This document shows, piece by piece, positions 45,096 to 55,676 of a stretch of 64,000 nt of DNA; position 1 is the stretch's first letter; the number at the start of each line of letters is the position of its first letter. The stretch covers positions 71,427 to 135,426 of the forward strand of contig NZ_VIGP01000008.1 of assembly GCF_009299795.1 (NCBI RefSeq), given 5' to 3'. Made by a program: the position numbers and the translations under genes. The notes under the pieces were generated by a model, which did not search any database, had not been told where the DNA came from, and saw only the letters and a list, made by a program, of their open reading frames with translations. Origin of the DNA: Brachybacterium subflavum. GTDB lineage: Bacteria > Actinomycetota > Actinomycetes > Actinomycetales > Dermabacteraceae.

Positions 45096-46136
45096 ATGTC
45101 CTCCTCCGCCGCTGTCCCCGCCACGACGGCCGGTCGGTCCGCCGTCCTCACACCGCCCGCCCCCACGACCCCGGACGCCGGGGAGACGGGGACCGACGCC
45201 GGGCGGGCCGCGTCCCGGCCGCCGCTGCGCCGTCGGCCGATGAGCCCCGTGCGGCGCCGGCGCACGATCCGCGAGGCGCTCCTGTTCTGCCTGCTGATCC
45301 TGCCGAACCTCGCGGCGATCCTCGTCTTCTCCTACTGGCCCGCGATCTACAACATCGTGCTGAGCTTCATGGACTGGGACCTGGTCGCGCCCATGCCCGA
45401 ATGGGTGGGGCTCGAGAACTACATCGACCTGTTCACCGACCCGGAGTTCTGGTCGGTCATGCTGAACACGCTCGTGTTCACCACGGTCACCGTGGTCGGA
45501 TCGCTCGTGGGCGGCGTGCTGCTGGGCACGCTGCTGGCCACGAAGGTGCCGTTCACCGGCTTGGTGCGCACCTTCGCCTTCGCTCCGCACATGCTCCCGG
45601 GCGCCGCGGTCGGCATGCTCTGGCTGTTCATGTTCGATCCGAGCTTCGGCCTCTCCCGCTTCCTGTTCAACCTGGTGGGGATGGATTCGCCGCAGTGGAC
45701 GACCACCTCGGACTGGTCGCTGGCCGCGGTCACCGTCGCCTACCTCTGGCAGCGCCTCGGCTTCGTCACCGTCATCTACTACACGGCGATCCTCGACCTC
45801 CCCAAGGACATCCTCGAGGCGGCCTCGCTGGACGGCGCCCACGGCGTGAAGATGCTGCGCCACATGGTGCTGCCGCTGCTCAGCCCCATCACGTTCTTCC
45901 TGTCGGTGACGGGGGTGATCGCGGCGGCGCAGGCCTTCGACCTGATCTCGATCCTCACCGGCGGCGGCCCCGGGATCTCCTCCTCCACCCTCAGCTGGAT
46001 GATCTACGAGGAGGCCTTCCAGAAGTTCGACATCGGCAAGGCCTCCTCCGCCGCGACGGTGCTGCTGGTCCTGCTGCTGGTGCTCACGTTCATGCAGGTC
46101 CGCTTCGGCGAGAAGAAGGTGAACTACGCGTCATGA
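45096..46136 (+). CDS. ugpA: ABC transporter permease, UgpA/MalF type
   Basis: 346 residues, with GAGGAG before the ATG. A 60-residue Pro/Arg-rich tail precedes six membrane helices. The EAA loop AASLDGAHGVKMLRHMVLPLL (in part, near 243) contacts the ATPase. With the MalG-type partner, a UgpB-like binding protein and a glycerophosphodiesterase in the same unit, uptake of glycerol-3-phosphate or glycerophosphodiesters is likely. The symbol is given by context and is less certain than the family. Confidence 0.88.
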   Translation: MSSSAAVPATTAGRSAVLTPPAPTTPDAGETGTDAGRAASRPPLRRRPMSPVRRRRTIREALLFCLLILPNLAAILVFSYWPAIYNIVLSFMDWDLVAPMPEWVGLENYIDLFTDPEFWSVMLNTLVFTTVTVVGSLVGGVLLGTLLATKVPFTGLVRTFAFAPHMLPGAAVGMLWLFMFDPSFGLSRFLFNLVGMDSPQWTTTSDWSLAAVTVAYLWQRLGFVTVIYYTAILDLPKDILEAASLDGAHGVKMLRHMVLPLLSPITFFLSVTGVIAAAQAFDLISILTGGGPGISSSTLSWMIYEEAFQKFDIGKASSAATVLLVLLLVLTFMQVRFGEKKVNYAS

Positions 46137-47041
46137 CCACCACCGCGCGCACCCCGGGCCCGCTCTCCCGCCTGCTCCCCGGCCGCAGCCGCCAGGAGGA
46201 CCGCACCGCCGGCGCCGTCCGTCGGCCGCTCTGGCAGACGATCGTGCTGACCATCCTCGTCATCGCCTCGCTGCTGGTGTTCCTGGTCCCGATCTACTGG
46301 CTGTTCAGCGGGGCCGTGAAGTCGAACTCCGACATCTACTCCTGGCCGCTGAAGTGGTTCCCCACCTCACTGCACCTGGACAACTTCTCCTCCGCCTGGA
46401 ACGCCGCGCCCTTCGACCGGTTCCTCGTGAACTCGGTGATCACGACGTCGGTGGGGACGGCGCTGGAGATGTTCAACGCGATCCTGTGCGCCTACGCCTT
46501 CGCGTTCGTGCACTTCCGGATCAAGCGCCTGCTCTTCCTGTTCCTCATCGGCTCGATGATGCTGCCCGGCCACGTCACCCTGATCGTCAACTACATCACC
46601 GTGGGCAACCTGGGCTGGCTGAACACTTACCAGGGCCTGATCCTGCCGGGCATCGGATCGGCGTTCGCGATGTTCCTCCTCTACCAGCAGATGCGCACGA
46701 TCGACCCGGAGATCCTGCAGGCCGCCGAGGTCGACGGCGCCGGCCACCTGCGCCGCATGGTGCTCATCGTCGTTCCCATGAGCTGGCCGATGATCCTCAC
46801 CGCGACCCTGATCGTGCTGGTCGGGAAGTGGAACGAGTACGTGTGGCCGCTGATCGTCACCTCGACCGCCTCGATGCGCACCCTGCCCATCGGCCTGCTG
46901 TTCCTGCGCAGCCAGGAGGGCTACACGAACTGGGGCGCGCTGCTCGCGGGCACCGTCATCGCGGCCGCCCCGATGCTGCTCCTGTTCTTCCTGGCCCAGC
47001 GCCGCATCATCGGCGGCATGGCCGCCGGGGCGCTCAAATGA
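46133..47041 (+). CDS. ugpE: ABC transporter permease, UgpE/MalG type
   Basis: 302 residues, ATGA overlap with the first permease. Six membrane helices; EAA loop AAEVDGAGHLRRMVLIVVP (near 197) and the C-terminal signature FFLAQRRIIGGMAAGALK. UgpE-type proteins end in this way. It forms the channel with the previous subunit. No ATPase gene is in the operon. Confidence 0.88.
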   Translation: MTTTARTPGPLSRLLPGRSRQEDRTAGAVRRPLWQTIVLTILVIASLLVFLVPIYWLFSGAVKSNSDIYSWPLKWFPTSLHLDNFSSAWNAAPFDRFLVNSVITTSVGTALEMFNAILCAYAFAFVHFRIKRLLFLFLIGSMMLPGHVTLIVNYITVGNLGWLNTYQGLILPGIGSAFAMFLLYQQMRTIDPEILQAAEVDGAGHLRRMVLIVVPMSWPMILTATLIVLVGKWNEYVWPLIVTSTASMRTLPIGLLFLRSQEGYTNWGALLAGTVIAAAPMLLLFFLAQRRIIGGMAAGALK

Positions 47042-47135
47042 CCCGCCCGTCCCGCTCGTCCCGCCCGTCCCCGCTCGCACCCATCCGTCGACCCAACCGC
47101 ACATGACCCACCCCCGCACTCCTGGAGGCCCTGCC

Positions 47136-48529
47136 ATGTCCCGTTCGCTCCTCACCCCGTCCCGTCGCCTGGCCGCTCCCAGCAGGCGCTCCCTCCTGGC
47201 AGGCCTCGGCCTCGGGGCAGTGGGCCTCGGCGCCGCCGCCTGCGGCGCCCCCGGCGGCTCCGACGACGCCTCGGAGCCCGTGCGCGACGGCTTCTCGCAG
47301 GCCGACATGGAGATCCCCGCGAAGTACAAGGGACGCACCGCGATCCTGTTCTGGGCACCCTTCACCGGGAACCTCTACGCCGAGGTCCAGAAGCTGTTCA
47401 CGAAGTTCAACGAGTCCCAGGACGACATCGTCGCGATCAGCGAGTCCCAGGGCTCCTACGCGGACCTGAACCAGAAGTTCACGGCGTCCCTGCAGGCCAA
47501 GGCCGTACCGGACATCGTCTGCTTCCCCGAGATGCAGTGGCTGCAGTTCTTTTTCTCGAGCGCTCTCGCCCCGCTGGACGACTACTTCGACGACGACTGG
47601 AACCTCGACGTCTACCTGCCCAACTACGTGGGCGAGGGCAAGGCTGCCGGCAGCACCTACGTGGTGCCCTTCGCCCGTTCGAACCCGCTCTACTACTACA
47701 ACAAGACGCTGTACAAGAAGCTCGGGCTGCCCGAGGAGGGACCCAAGACCTGGGACGAGCTCGCCGAGTTCGCCCCCGAGATCACGAAGGTCCAGGTCGA
47801 CGGCAAGCCCATGGCCGCGATGACCTTCAGCTCCGCCGACGAGTGGTTCGGACAGGCCGACATCTGGGCCTTCGGCGGCCAGAACTCGAAGGACTTCGAG
47901 GTCACGATCGACCAGGACCCGGGCGTGGAGTGGCTCGAGTGGCAGCGGAAGTTCATCCACGAGGACGAGTTCGCGTACATGGCGAAGTCCTCCGGCACGG
48001 ACTTCACGACCGGGATCTCCGCCGGCACCCGCGGCTCGACAGCCTCCCTGCGCGGCTTCACCGACGAGGCGGACTTCGAGGTGGGCGCCGCGTTCATGCT
48101 GGGCCAGGTCAACGCCCCCACGAAGGTGCCCACCGGCGGCAGCGGCCTCTCGATCGTGCGCTCGGACTCCAAGGAGCGCCAGGACGCCTGCGCGGAGCTG
48201 TTCCGCTTCCTCGCCGAGCCGGAGAACTCCGCGCAGTGGCACAAGGGAAGCGGCTACGTGCCGATCGTGAAGGCGGCCAAGGACACGAAGATCGTCAAGG
48301 ACCTCGTGAAGGAGGACCCGAACTTCAAGGTCGCCCTCGACCAGCTGGAGAACGCCCACACGGCCGACCGCACGAACTGGTTCCAGGGCGCGGTCACCGA
48401 GATCGCCGCCGCGATGGCCCAGGTCTACGGCGACAACAAGGAGGCGAAGCCGGTGCTCGACGCCCTCGCCCCGAAGCTCCAGGAGGTCCTGGACGACAAT
48501 CGCGAGGACATCGAGAAGGTGCTCGGCTG

Positions 48530-48530
<1 letters not shown>
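47136..48530 (+). CDS. ugpB: Solute-binding lipoprotein, UgpB type
   Basis: 464 residues from the ATG at 47136 (GGAGG upstream). SRRLAAPSRRSLLAG is a Tat-like signal with a lipobox GAAAC. The mature protein belongs to the SBP_bac_1 family and has UgpB-like blocks: SYADLNQKFTASLQAKAVPDIV (in part, near 107), WLQFFFSSALAPLDDYFDDD near 135 and RSNPLYYYNKTLYKKLG near 183. It should bind glycerol-3-phosphate or glycerophosphocholine. Its stop shares one base with the ATG of the phosphodiesterase gene, which supports the substrate class. Confidence 0.87.
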
Positions 48531-49510
<980 letters not shown>

Positions 49511-49612
49511 CGCCGTGCTCTCCGGTCAAGCCACCACTCCCCGCCCGGCTCGGCGGTACCTCCAGCCGCCCACGGCGTGCGCGGCGGGACCGGCGGGAAC
49601 GGCGGGAACGAT

Positions 49613-49667
49613 GATGGCCAGGATCTATGACAGGAATCGCCCGATCTCGTCATAGATCCTGGCCATC
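49613..49667. terminator. Perfect 19-bp palindrome after the ugp-like operon
   Basis: GATGGCCAGGATCTATGAC (49613-49631) and its exact reverse complement (49649-49667) flank a 17 nt loop that contains ATCG/CGAT. There is no T-tract. It sits 103 nt behind ugpQ and 120 nt before the VOC gene. It is not related in sequence to the type A palindromes. A terminator is most likely; a mobile repeat is the alternative. Confidence 0.75.
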
Positions 49668-49786
49668 GTGCTGTCCTCCGGGCGAGCCCGCGGACGACGG
49701 GAGGCGACGAGGGCGGTTCGGGGTGCCCAGCGCCCATACTGGACATCAGATCCGCCCGGAATCGCATCCCACCACCGGAGGCCCCG

Positions 49787-50236
49787 ATGCGCCGCATGCT
49801 CCCGTTCCTCACGCTCCAGCCCGCGCGCGGCCAGTACGCCGCCGAGGCGATCGCCCTGTACACGAGCCTGTTCGGCGAGGGCCGCGTGGTCAGCCGCCAG
49901 GCGTGGCCGGAGGGTGCGCCCGGTCTCGAGACCCTGGATGATCCGGCGGAGGCCGTCCAGCTCGCCGAGATCGAGATCGTCGCCGGTCAGCGGCTGCGCC
50001 TGAGCGACACCCTCATGCGGCACGGCTGGGACATGACCCCGGGCGTCTCGTTGTGGATCGACTGCGCCGACGCCGCCGAGCAGGAGCGCGTGTTCGGCGC
50101 GCTCGTCGAGGGCGGCATGGCCCTGATGCCGCTGGACGACTACGGCTTCGGCCCCTTCGGCTGGGTCCAGGACCGCTTCGGGGTGACCTGGCAGCTGGGC
50201 GTCGCGGTCGACGGCCCGGAGGATCCCGCGGTCTGA
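49787..50236 (+). CDS. VOC family protein (PhnB-like)
   Basis: 149 residues with GGAGG before the ATG. MLPFLTLQPARGQYAAEAIALYTSLF (in part) at the N-terminus and DDYGFGPFGWVQDRFGVTWQLG near the C-terminus are typical of PhnB/3-demethylubiquinone-methyltransferase-like members of the glyoxalase superfamily. Catalytic function is usually unknown in this group. It stands alone and ends before a convergent hairpin. Confidence 0.9.
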   Translation: MRRMLPFLTLQPARGQYAAEAIALYTSLFGEGRVVSRQAWPEGAPGLETLDDPAEAVQLAEIEIVAGQRLRLSDTLMRHGWDMTPGVSLWIDCADAAEQERVFGALVEGGMALMPLDDYGFGPFGWVQDRFGVTWQLGVAVDGPEDPAV

Positions 50237-50311
50237 GAGGCCGCGGCCCCTGCCACGGCCCTGGGGCCAGTCCCCGCCCTGGGTACAGACCCTCGCGCCG
50301 GCCCCGGCCCC

Positions 50312-50335
50312 GGTCCCGGCCCTGGGCCCGGGACC
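50312..50335. terminator. Hairpin between convergent VOC and AI-2E genes
   Basis: GGTCCCGG (50312-50319) pairs with CCGGGACC (50328-50335). The surrounding 100 nt is a low-complexity run of CCGGCCC/CCCTGG words. No T-tract. Confidence 0.55.
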
Positions 50336-50341
50336 GACGGA

Positions 50342-51544
50342 TCAGTCCGCCTCGGCTCTCTCGTCACGTCCCGCCCCGTCGGCCCGATCAGTCGGTCCCG
50401 CCCTGTCGGCGCGGTCGCTCGGCTCCGCCCCGTCGGCCTTCTCCTTCGGCCCCGCCCCGTCGCCCCCGGACGCCGCGACCCGGTCCGCCGGCGATTCCTC
50501 GGCGGCCCGAGGCGAGTCCGCGAGGAAGGCGTTCAGCCACCGCGCCTGCGGGTCGGAGTCGACGAACAGCTCCTTGACCAACAGGGTCATCGGTACCGAG
50601 AGCAGTGCGCCGGCGGCGCCGAGCACCCAGGACCAGAACAGCACCGAGAGGAACGAGACGCTCGCGGAGAGGCCCACGGCGTGCCCGGTGACCCGGGGCT
50701 GCACGAGGCCCTGGAGGATCATGGCGACCGCGACGCAGAGCGCGACCACCGCGACCGCGGTCCACGGGCCCTGGGCGAGCAGAGCCATGAGCGTGGGCGG
50801 GATCATCGCGAAGATGAAGCCGATGTTCGGGATGTAATTGCACAGGAACAGCAGCACGGCCCAGACCCCCGGCAGCGGCACGCCGAGCGCCCACAGGGCG
50901 AGCCCGTCGATGACCGCGACGACGGCGCCGAAGGCGGTCGTGACCAGCCAGTACGTGCGCACCGAGTGCGCGAAGTCGAGCAGCGCGTGGTGGGCGCGAG
51001 GGTGGGTCCGGCGCACCACGTCGAGGCGTGCGGGCAGGCCCGCCGCGTCCAGGCCGAAGAAGACGATGGTGGCGACGGCCGCGGCGAGCAGTCCGCCGAG
51101 CGCGCCCAGCGAGCTGAGCGCCTGGTTCAACAGCCCGAACAGGCTCGAGAAGTTGAAGTCGGAGAGCCACTGGTCGATCTGGTCCTGGCCGACTCCCCAG
51201 CCGGCGAGACGGTCCAGGCTGCTCTGCAGCAGCGCGTTGAACTGCGTGCCGTACCGGGGCAGCTGCCCCACCAGCTGAGAGACCGACCAGCCGATCGCGA
51301 GGAAGAAGACGGCGAGCGCGAGCAGCACCCCGATCATCCCGGCGATCGAGCCGAGGATCCGGGGCGCGCCCAGGCGCTCGATGCCGCGCGCGAGCGGCTG
51401 CACCGCGATCAGCAGATTCAGGGCCAGGAACACGGGCACGATCAGACCCGCGACCTGCTGCATCCCCTCGAGCACGAGCCAGATCGCCGCGAGGCCGACG
51501 AGGATCATCAGCCCGTGCGGCAGGAGGGTGCGGCGCTCGCTCAT
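50342..51544 (-). CDS. AI-2E family (PerM/YhhT) membrane protein
   Basis: 400 residues with eight or so predicted helices. The pattern of paired helices at the N-terminus, a soluble segment (about 75-140) and the C-terminal LQGLVQPRVTGHAVGLSASVSFLSVLFW (in part) is that of the AI-2E transporter family. Members export autoinducer-2 or act in ion or proton-driven transport; no substrate can be assigned. The C-terminal 60 residues are a repetitive Asp/Arg/Ala/Gly-rich tail. Confidence 0.9.
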   Translation of the reverse strand: MSERRTLLPHGLMILVGLAAIWLVLEGMQQVAGLIVPVFLALNLLIAVQPLARGIERLGAPRILGSIAGMIGVLLALAVFFLAIGWSVSQLVGQLPRYGTQFNALLQSSLDRLAGWGVGQDQIDQWLSDFNFSSLFGLLNQALSSLGALGGLLAAAVATIVFFGLDAAGLPARLDVVRRTHPRAHHALLDFAHSVRTYWLVTTAFGAVVAVIDGLALWALGVPLPGVWAVLLFLCNYIPNIGFIFAMIPPTLMALLAQGPWTAVAVVALCVAVAMILQGLVQPRVTGHAVGLSASVSFLSVLFWSWVLGAAGALLSVPMTLLVKELFVDSDPQARWLNAFLADSPRAAEESPADRVAASGGDGAGPKEKADGAEPSDRADRAGPTDRADGAGRDERAEAD

Positions 51545-51581
51545 GGAAGGATCGTAGGACGCCCACGATCATGGAGCACCG

Positions 51582-53168
51582 ATGCCCCTCACCTCGCCAC
51601 TCCCCCGGATCGCCGTCTGCGGCATCCACATCGAGTCCTCGACGTTCACGCCCTACGTCTCCACGGCCGCGGACTTCGACGTGCGCCGGGGCGATGCCGT
51701 CCTCGAGCGCCATCCGTTCCTCGCCCCGGGGTCGCCGCTGCGGGGGGCCGCCGACTGGAGCGGCGTGCTGCATGCCGGCGCCCTGCCCGGCGGTCCGCTC
51801 GCGCGCGAGGACTTCGACGTGTGGAGCGCGGAGATCCTCGAGGGCCTCGCCGAGCTCGTCTCCGGATCCGGGCCCGACGCCGGGGCGCCGCTGGATGCGC
51901 TCTGGTTCGACATCCACGGCGCCATGAGCGTGATCGGCATGGACGACGCCGAGGGCGCGCTGATCACCGCGATCCGCGAGGTGATCGGCGAGGACGTGCT
52001 CGTGGGCACCTCGATGGACCTGCACGGCAACGTCTCCCCGGCCCTGTTCGCGGGCTGCGACCAGCTCACCTGCTACCGCACCGCCCCGCACGTCGACGTC
52101 GCGGAGACCCGCGAGCGCGCCGTGCGGAGCCTGCTGGACGCGCTCGCGGCAGCGCCTGTCGGCGTCCCCGCCTCGAAGCCCCGGCGAGCGCTCGTGCACG
52201 TGCCGATCCTGCTGCCCGGAGAGATGACCTCGACCCGCGTCGAGCCCGCGGCCTCGCTGTATGCGCGGATCCCGGAGCTCGCGGCGCGCGAAGGGGTCAC
52301 CGACGTCTCCTACTGGATCGGCTTCGCCTGGGCCGACGAGCCCCGATGCCAGGCGGCGGTCGTCGCCTTCGGACCGGACGGCCGGGCGGTCGACGGGGCC
52401 GCCCTCGAGCTCGCGACGGCGATCTGGGAGGCCCGGCACGACTTCGCCTTCGTCGCCCCGACCGGCTCCTTCGAGGAGTGCCTGGAGGCGGCGATCGCCT
52501 CCCCCGCGCGTCCCTTCTGGATCTCGGACTCCGGCGACAACCCCGGCGCGGGCGGGGCCGACGACACGACCGGCTGCCTCGCCGCTCTCGCCGCCCGCCC
52601 CGAGATCCGCGCGGGCGAGGTCACCGCGCTGCTGGTCTCGATCGTCGATCCCGAGTCAGCGGGTCGTGCCGCGCAGCTGGGCGTCGGTGGCTGCGGCGAC
52701 GTGAACGTCGGCGGGCGGATCGATGCCCGCGATCCCGGCCCTGTCCCGCTGCAGGTCGAGGTGGAGGCGCTCGACGACTCCCCCGCGACCGGCGTCGCCG
52801 CGGTGCTGCGGGTGCTCGCACCCGCGGAGGGCGAGGCGCCGTCCGCGCCGCGGTCGACGAGGCTGCGGCCCACGGAGCCGCGCCCGACGGGGCTGCAGAT
52901 CGTCGTCACCTCGCGCCGCGCGCAGTTCTCGACCACCGCGATGTTCGAGCGGCTGGGCCTCACGATGACCGGACCGGACGTCGTGGTCGTGAAGATGGGC
53001 TATCTCGAGCCCGACCAGCACGCCGCGGCGGCCGACTGGATGATGGCGCTGACCCCGGGCGGGGTCGACCAGGACCTCGTGCGCCTGGGCCACCGCCGGA
53101 TCGCCCGGCCGATGCTCCCCTTCGACGCCGAGATCCCGGTCCCGTCGGCCGCGGACGTGCTGCACTGA
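51582..53168 (+). CDS. M81 family metallopeptidase (MlrC/microcystinase C-like)
   Basis: 528 residues with GGAG 5 nt before the ATG. The family landmarks are clear: CGIHIESSTFTP near 12, WFDIHGAM near 109, DLHGN near 146, SDSGDNPGAGGADDTT near 313 and VVVKMGYLEPDQ near 468. MlrC degrades linear microcystin fragments; in soil bacteria the natural peptide substrate is unknown. No signal peptide, so cytoplasmic. It is divergent from the AI-2E gene with only 37 nt between. Confidence 0.92.
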   Translation: MPLTSPLPRIAVCGIHIESSTFTPYVSTAADFDVRRGDAVLERHPFLAPGSPLRGAADWSGVLHAGALPGGPLAREDFDVWSAEILEGLAELVSGSGPDAGAPLDALWFDIHGAMSVIGMDDAEGALITAIREVIGEDVLVGTSMDLHGNVSPALFAGCDQLTCYRTAPHVDVAETRERAVRSLLDALAAAPVGVPASKPRRALVHVPILLPGEMTSTRVEPAASLYARIPELAAREGVTDVSYWIGFAWADEPRCQAAVVAFGPDGRAVDGAALELATAIWEARHDFAFVAPTGSFEECLEAAIASPARPFWISDSGDNPGAGGADDTTGCLAALAARPEIRAGEVTALLVSIVDPESAGRAAQLGVGGCGDVNVGGRIDARDPGPVPLQVEVEALDDSPATGVAAVLRVLAPAEGEAPSAPRSTRLRPTEPRPTGLQIVVTSRRAQFSTTAMFERLGLTMTGPDVVVVKMGYLEPDQHAAAADWMMALTPGGVDQDLVRLGHRRIARPMLPFDAEIPVPSAADVLH

Positions 53169-53203
53169 TCCGAGGCCGCCCGGGCCCGGATCCGCGCCTG
53201 AGC

Positions 53204-53815
53204 TCACCCCCGGTGCGCGTACAGGTCGCGCAGCAGCGCGATCTCGGCGAGGTGGTGGATGAGCTCGCGGTTGATGTGGCCGACGATCGCTGCCCGCGGA
53301 TGTTCGGCGAACGGGCCCTCGGCAGGGCCGCAGGGCAGGGAGAAGTCGCCCTCGCTCCAGGAGCGCAGTCCGGTGATCCAGCGCGCGTACTCGGCGTCCA
53401 GCTGGTCCAGCGCCTCCTGCGCACTGCCCGCGTAGTCCCAGCTGAAGTAGTCGACCTCGGGCCCGTCGAAGTGGCCGTGGCTGCGCATCGCGAGCACGCC
53501 CACGATCACGTGCCCGAGCCGCCAGGCGATCGTCGTGAAGGGCGGCGGGGTGGGCTCGGGGAACGCGAAGTCGATGACCAGGTCGCCGCTGCCGCCCTGC
53601 GTGCCCGAGCGGACCTCGGCGCGCGGGTGCACGCTCCAGGCCGGGCCCGCGGACTCCGGCGTCGGATCGTAGAAGTACTCCTCGTCGGTGAGCCCTTCCA
53701 GGCGGGGCCGGGCGATGTCGTCCCAGTGCCCCTCGATCTGCGCGAGGAGGGCCCCGCGGGTGGTGGTCCGGTCGTAGTCCTCGTGCTGCTCGCTCGTCTC
53801 GTGCTGCTCGTTCAT
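53204..53815 (-). CDS. DinB family protein 1
   Basis: 203 residues from the ATG at 53815 (AGGAGG upstream). A four-helix-bundle DinB/YfiT fold is suggested by WRLGHVIVGVLAMRSHGHF near 98 and INRELIHHLAEIALLRDLY near 182, which supply the His residues of the metal triad. DinB-superfamily proteins are often thiol-dependent transferases or dechlorinases. It follows the second DinB gene by 29 nt, and both are divergent from the WYL regulator. Confidence 0.87.
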   Translation of the reverse strand: MNEQHETSEQHEDYDRTTTRGALLAQIEGHWDDIARPRLEGLTDEEYFYDPTPESAGPAWSVHPRAEVRSGTQGGSGDLVIDFAFPEPTPPPFTTIAWRLGHVIVGVLAMRSHGHFDGPEVDYFSWDYAGSAQEALDQLDAEYARWITGLRSWSEGDFSLPCGPAEGPFAEHPRAAIVGHINRELIHHLAEIALLRDLYAHRG

Positions 53816-53844
53816 CGTGCTCTCCTCCTGTGCTCCTGCTCGGC

Positions 53845-54420
53845 TCACCACCCCTCGGGCGGCCAGGTGCCGCCCTCGGCGAGGGCGTTGAGCTCGTAGG
53901 TGCCCTTGCCGTCGATGCTCTCGCGGATGATGTCCGCGTGCCCGGTGTGCCGGGCGAGCTCCTCGATGAGGTGCAGGGCGCTCCAGCGGTTGTTCCAGTG
54001 CTCGGCGCCCGTGAACCACGGGGCGTCGGGGATCGGGACGTCGGTGTCGAGATCGACCTTCCGCAGCAGGGATCCTGCAGCCCGCGCCTGCTCCTCGAGG
54101 GCGTCGATGAGTCCCTGCGCCGTGTCGTCCGCGCGGATCGCCGCGGCGTCGATCGCGCCCTCCGCCTGCGCCTGCTCGGGAGTGCGCTCGGCGCCGGCGC
54201 CGGGCTGCGGCGCCTCGCAGATGCCGCCGAGGATGTTCTCGGTGACATAGAGGGCGTGCCTGGCCAGGGCGCCCAGGCTCATCGTCGAGACGCTCGGGGC
54301 CGCGGCGAGCTGCTCGGGCGTCAGACCGTGCAGGGTCGTCCCGAGCTGGCGGATCTGCTGGGAGGCGAAGGTCGCGAGGGCGTCGCGCTCGTCGGTCACA
54401 TCTGCGGTCAGGAAGGACAT
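53845..54420 (-). CDS. DinB family protein 2 (DUF664-like)
   Basis: 191 residues, with GAGGAG before the ATG at 54420. The sequence ends with a C-terminal helix, SALHLIEELARHTGHADIIRE near 159, that carries the conserved His residues of the DinB fold. SLGALARHALYVTENILGG near 48 holds the other metal-binding histidine. It heads a two-gene unit of tandem DinB proteins next to a WYL regulator, so the pair likely responds to the same stress or thiol signal. Confidence 0.88.
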   Translation of the reverse strand: MSFLTADVTDERDALATFASQQIRQLGTTLHGLTPEQLAAAPSVSTMSLGALARHALYVTENILGGICEAPQPGAGAERTPEQAQAEGAIDAAAIRADDTAQGLIDALEEQARAAGSLLRKVDLDTDVPIPDAPWFTGAEHWNNRWSALHLIEELARHTGHADIIRESIDGKGTYELNALAEGGTWPPEGW

Positions 54421-54536
54421 CTCGATCTCCTCGGGTCGTGCGGCGCGCCGTGGCGCCGGCGGGACGTCCGCCGGAAGCGGACCGATCGGCCGACGGCGGT
54501 TCCCGTCGACCGGCAGATCCGATGCTCCTCGCCCGT

Positions 54537-54555
54537 GCGGACAGGAAGTGTCCGC
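54537..54555. promoter_or_regulatory. Candidate WYL-regulator operator
   Basis: GCGGACA (54537-54543) and TGTCCGC (54549-54555) form a perfect 7-bp inverted repeat with a 5 nt spacer. It lies 21 nt before the ATG of the WYL gene and 117 nt before the divergent DinB genes, a fitting place for a shared operator. Confidence 0.6.
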
Positions 54556-54576
54556 GAACTCGTGCAGACTCTCCTC

Positions 54577-55524
54577 ATGACCGACGTGACCCGCAGGACC
54601 CTGCGCCTGCTGAACCTGCTGCAGTCGCGCACCGTGTGGACCGGCCCCGAGCTCGCCGACGAGCTGGGCGTGACCACGCGGTCCGTGCGGCGCGACGTGG
54701 ACCGCCTGCGCGACCTGGGCTACCCGGTGCTCGCCTCGAACGGGCACGGCGGCGGCTACCAGCTGGGCGCAGGGCGGGCCCTGCCGCCGCTGCTGCTCGA
54801 GGGCGACGAGGCGACGGCGATCGCCGTCGCCCTGCGCCTCGCGGCAGGATCGGGGATCGACGGGCTCGGCGAGCAGGCCGTGCGCGCGCTCGCCAAGCTC
54901 GACGGGATCCTCCCGCCCAGCGTGCGCTCCGAGGTCTCCGCGATCACCGACGCCCTGCACGTCGTGGATGCGCGCGGAGGCGACGGCGCCATCCTCTCCT
55001 CCACCCTGGTCACGCTCACCCGCGCCGTGCGCGACGGTGTGCAGGCGCGCGTGGACTACGAGCGGGCCGACGGGCATCGCGCCGTGCGCCGCCTCGAGCC
55101 CTACCGGGTGCTCTCGATCCAGGGCCGCTGGTACCTGTTCGCCTGGGACCTGGACCGCGAGGACTGGCGCACCTTCCGCCTGGACCGCATGCGCGAGGTG
55201 CGCGCGAGCACCTTCCGCTTCACCGCCCGCCCCACCCCCGACATCGAGTCCTACGTGCGCGAGTCGATCAGCGTGGGCGCCTACCCGATCGGCGCCCGGG
55301 TGCGGATCCTGCGCCCGGCGGGCGAGGTCGCCCCACGCATCCCCGCCTTCGCCGGCACGGTCACGCCCGACGGGGACGACGCCTGCATCCTGCGCTCGGG
55401 CGCCCGCGACCTCACCTGGGTGGCCATGCAACTGGCCCGCCTCGGCGAGGAGATCGAGGTCATCGAGCCGCCCGAGCTCGCCGAGGAGATCGCGCGGATC
55501 GGGGACTGGGCCCGCGGGGCCTGA
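54577..55524 (+). CDS. WYL domain transcriptional regulator (YafY/YobV type)
   Basis: 315 residues. An N-terminal winged helix-turn-helix (1-60, LADELGVTTRSVRRDVDRLRDLGYPV, in part) is followed by a WYL domain with the literal WYL in GRWYLFAWD near 187 and a WCX-type C-terminal extension. Such proteins sense small ligands or nucleic acids and commonly control neighbouring DinB or VOC genes. The palindrome just upstream of its start is a likely autoregulatory site. Confidence 0.93.
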   Translation: MTDVTRRTLRLLNLLQSRTVWTGPELADELGVTTRSVRRDVDRLRDLGYPVLASNGHGGGYQLGAGRALPPLLLEGDEATAIAVALRLAAGSGIDGLGEQAVRALAKLDGILPPSVRSEVSAITDALHVVDARGGDGAILSSTLVTLTRAVRDGVQARVDYERADGHRAVRRLEPYRVLSIQGRWYLFAWDLDREDWRTFRLDRMREVRASTFRFTARPTPDIESYVRESISVGAYPIGARVRILRPAGEVAPRIPAFAGTVTPDGDDACILRSGARDLTWVAMQLARLGEEIEVIEPPELAEEIARIGDWARGA

Positions 55525-55546
55525 GGGGGCGACCCCACCCCACCGC

Positions 55547-55607
55547 GGTCCATCTGACGTTCGGGTGGGAATTCGCACCCCATTCCCACCCGAACGTCAG
55601 ATCGACC
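55547..55607. terminator. Perfect 21-bp palindrome between convergent genes
   Basis: The arm starting ATCTGACGTTCGGGTGGGAA (55552-55572) is exactly complementary to 55582-55602 around a 9 nt loop, and GGTC/GACC extends the stem past one C/C mismatch. It separates the WYL gene (plus) from the LacI gene (minus). There is no T-tract. Sequence unrelated to the other palindromes. Confidence 0.8.
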
Positions 55608-55676
55608 CGGGATCCGGGATCCGGGGCGTCTCGTGGGCGCCGACGCGGCACCCCGCGCGGCACCCGCCGCTCCGCG

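Noticed and set aside
49613..49667. Small peptide MARIYD... readable on both strands of the palindrome
   Set aside because: It is a direct result of the inverted repeat; the frames are a few codons long before they lose meaning and have no ribosome site.
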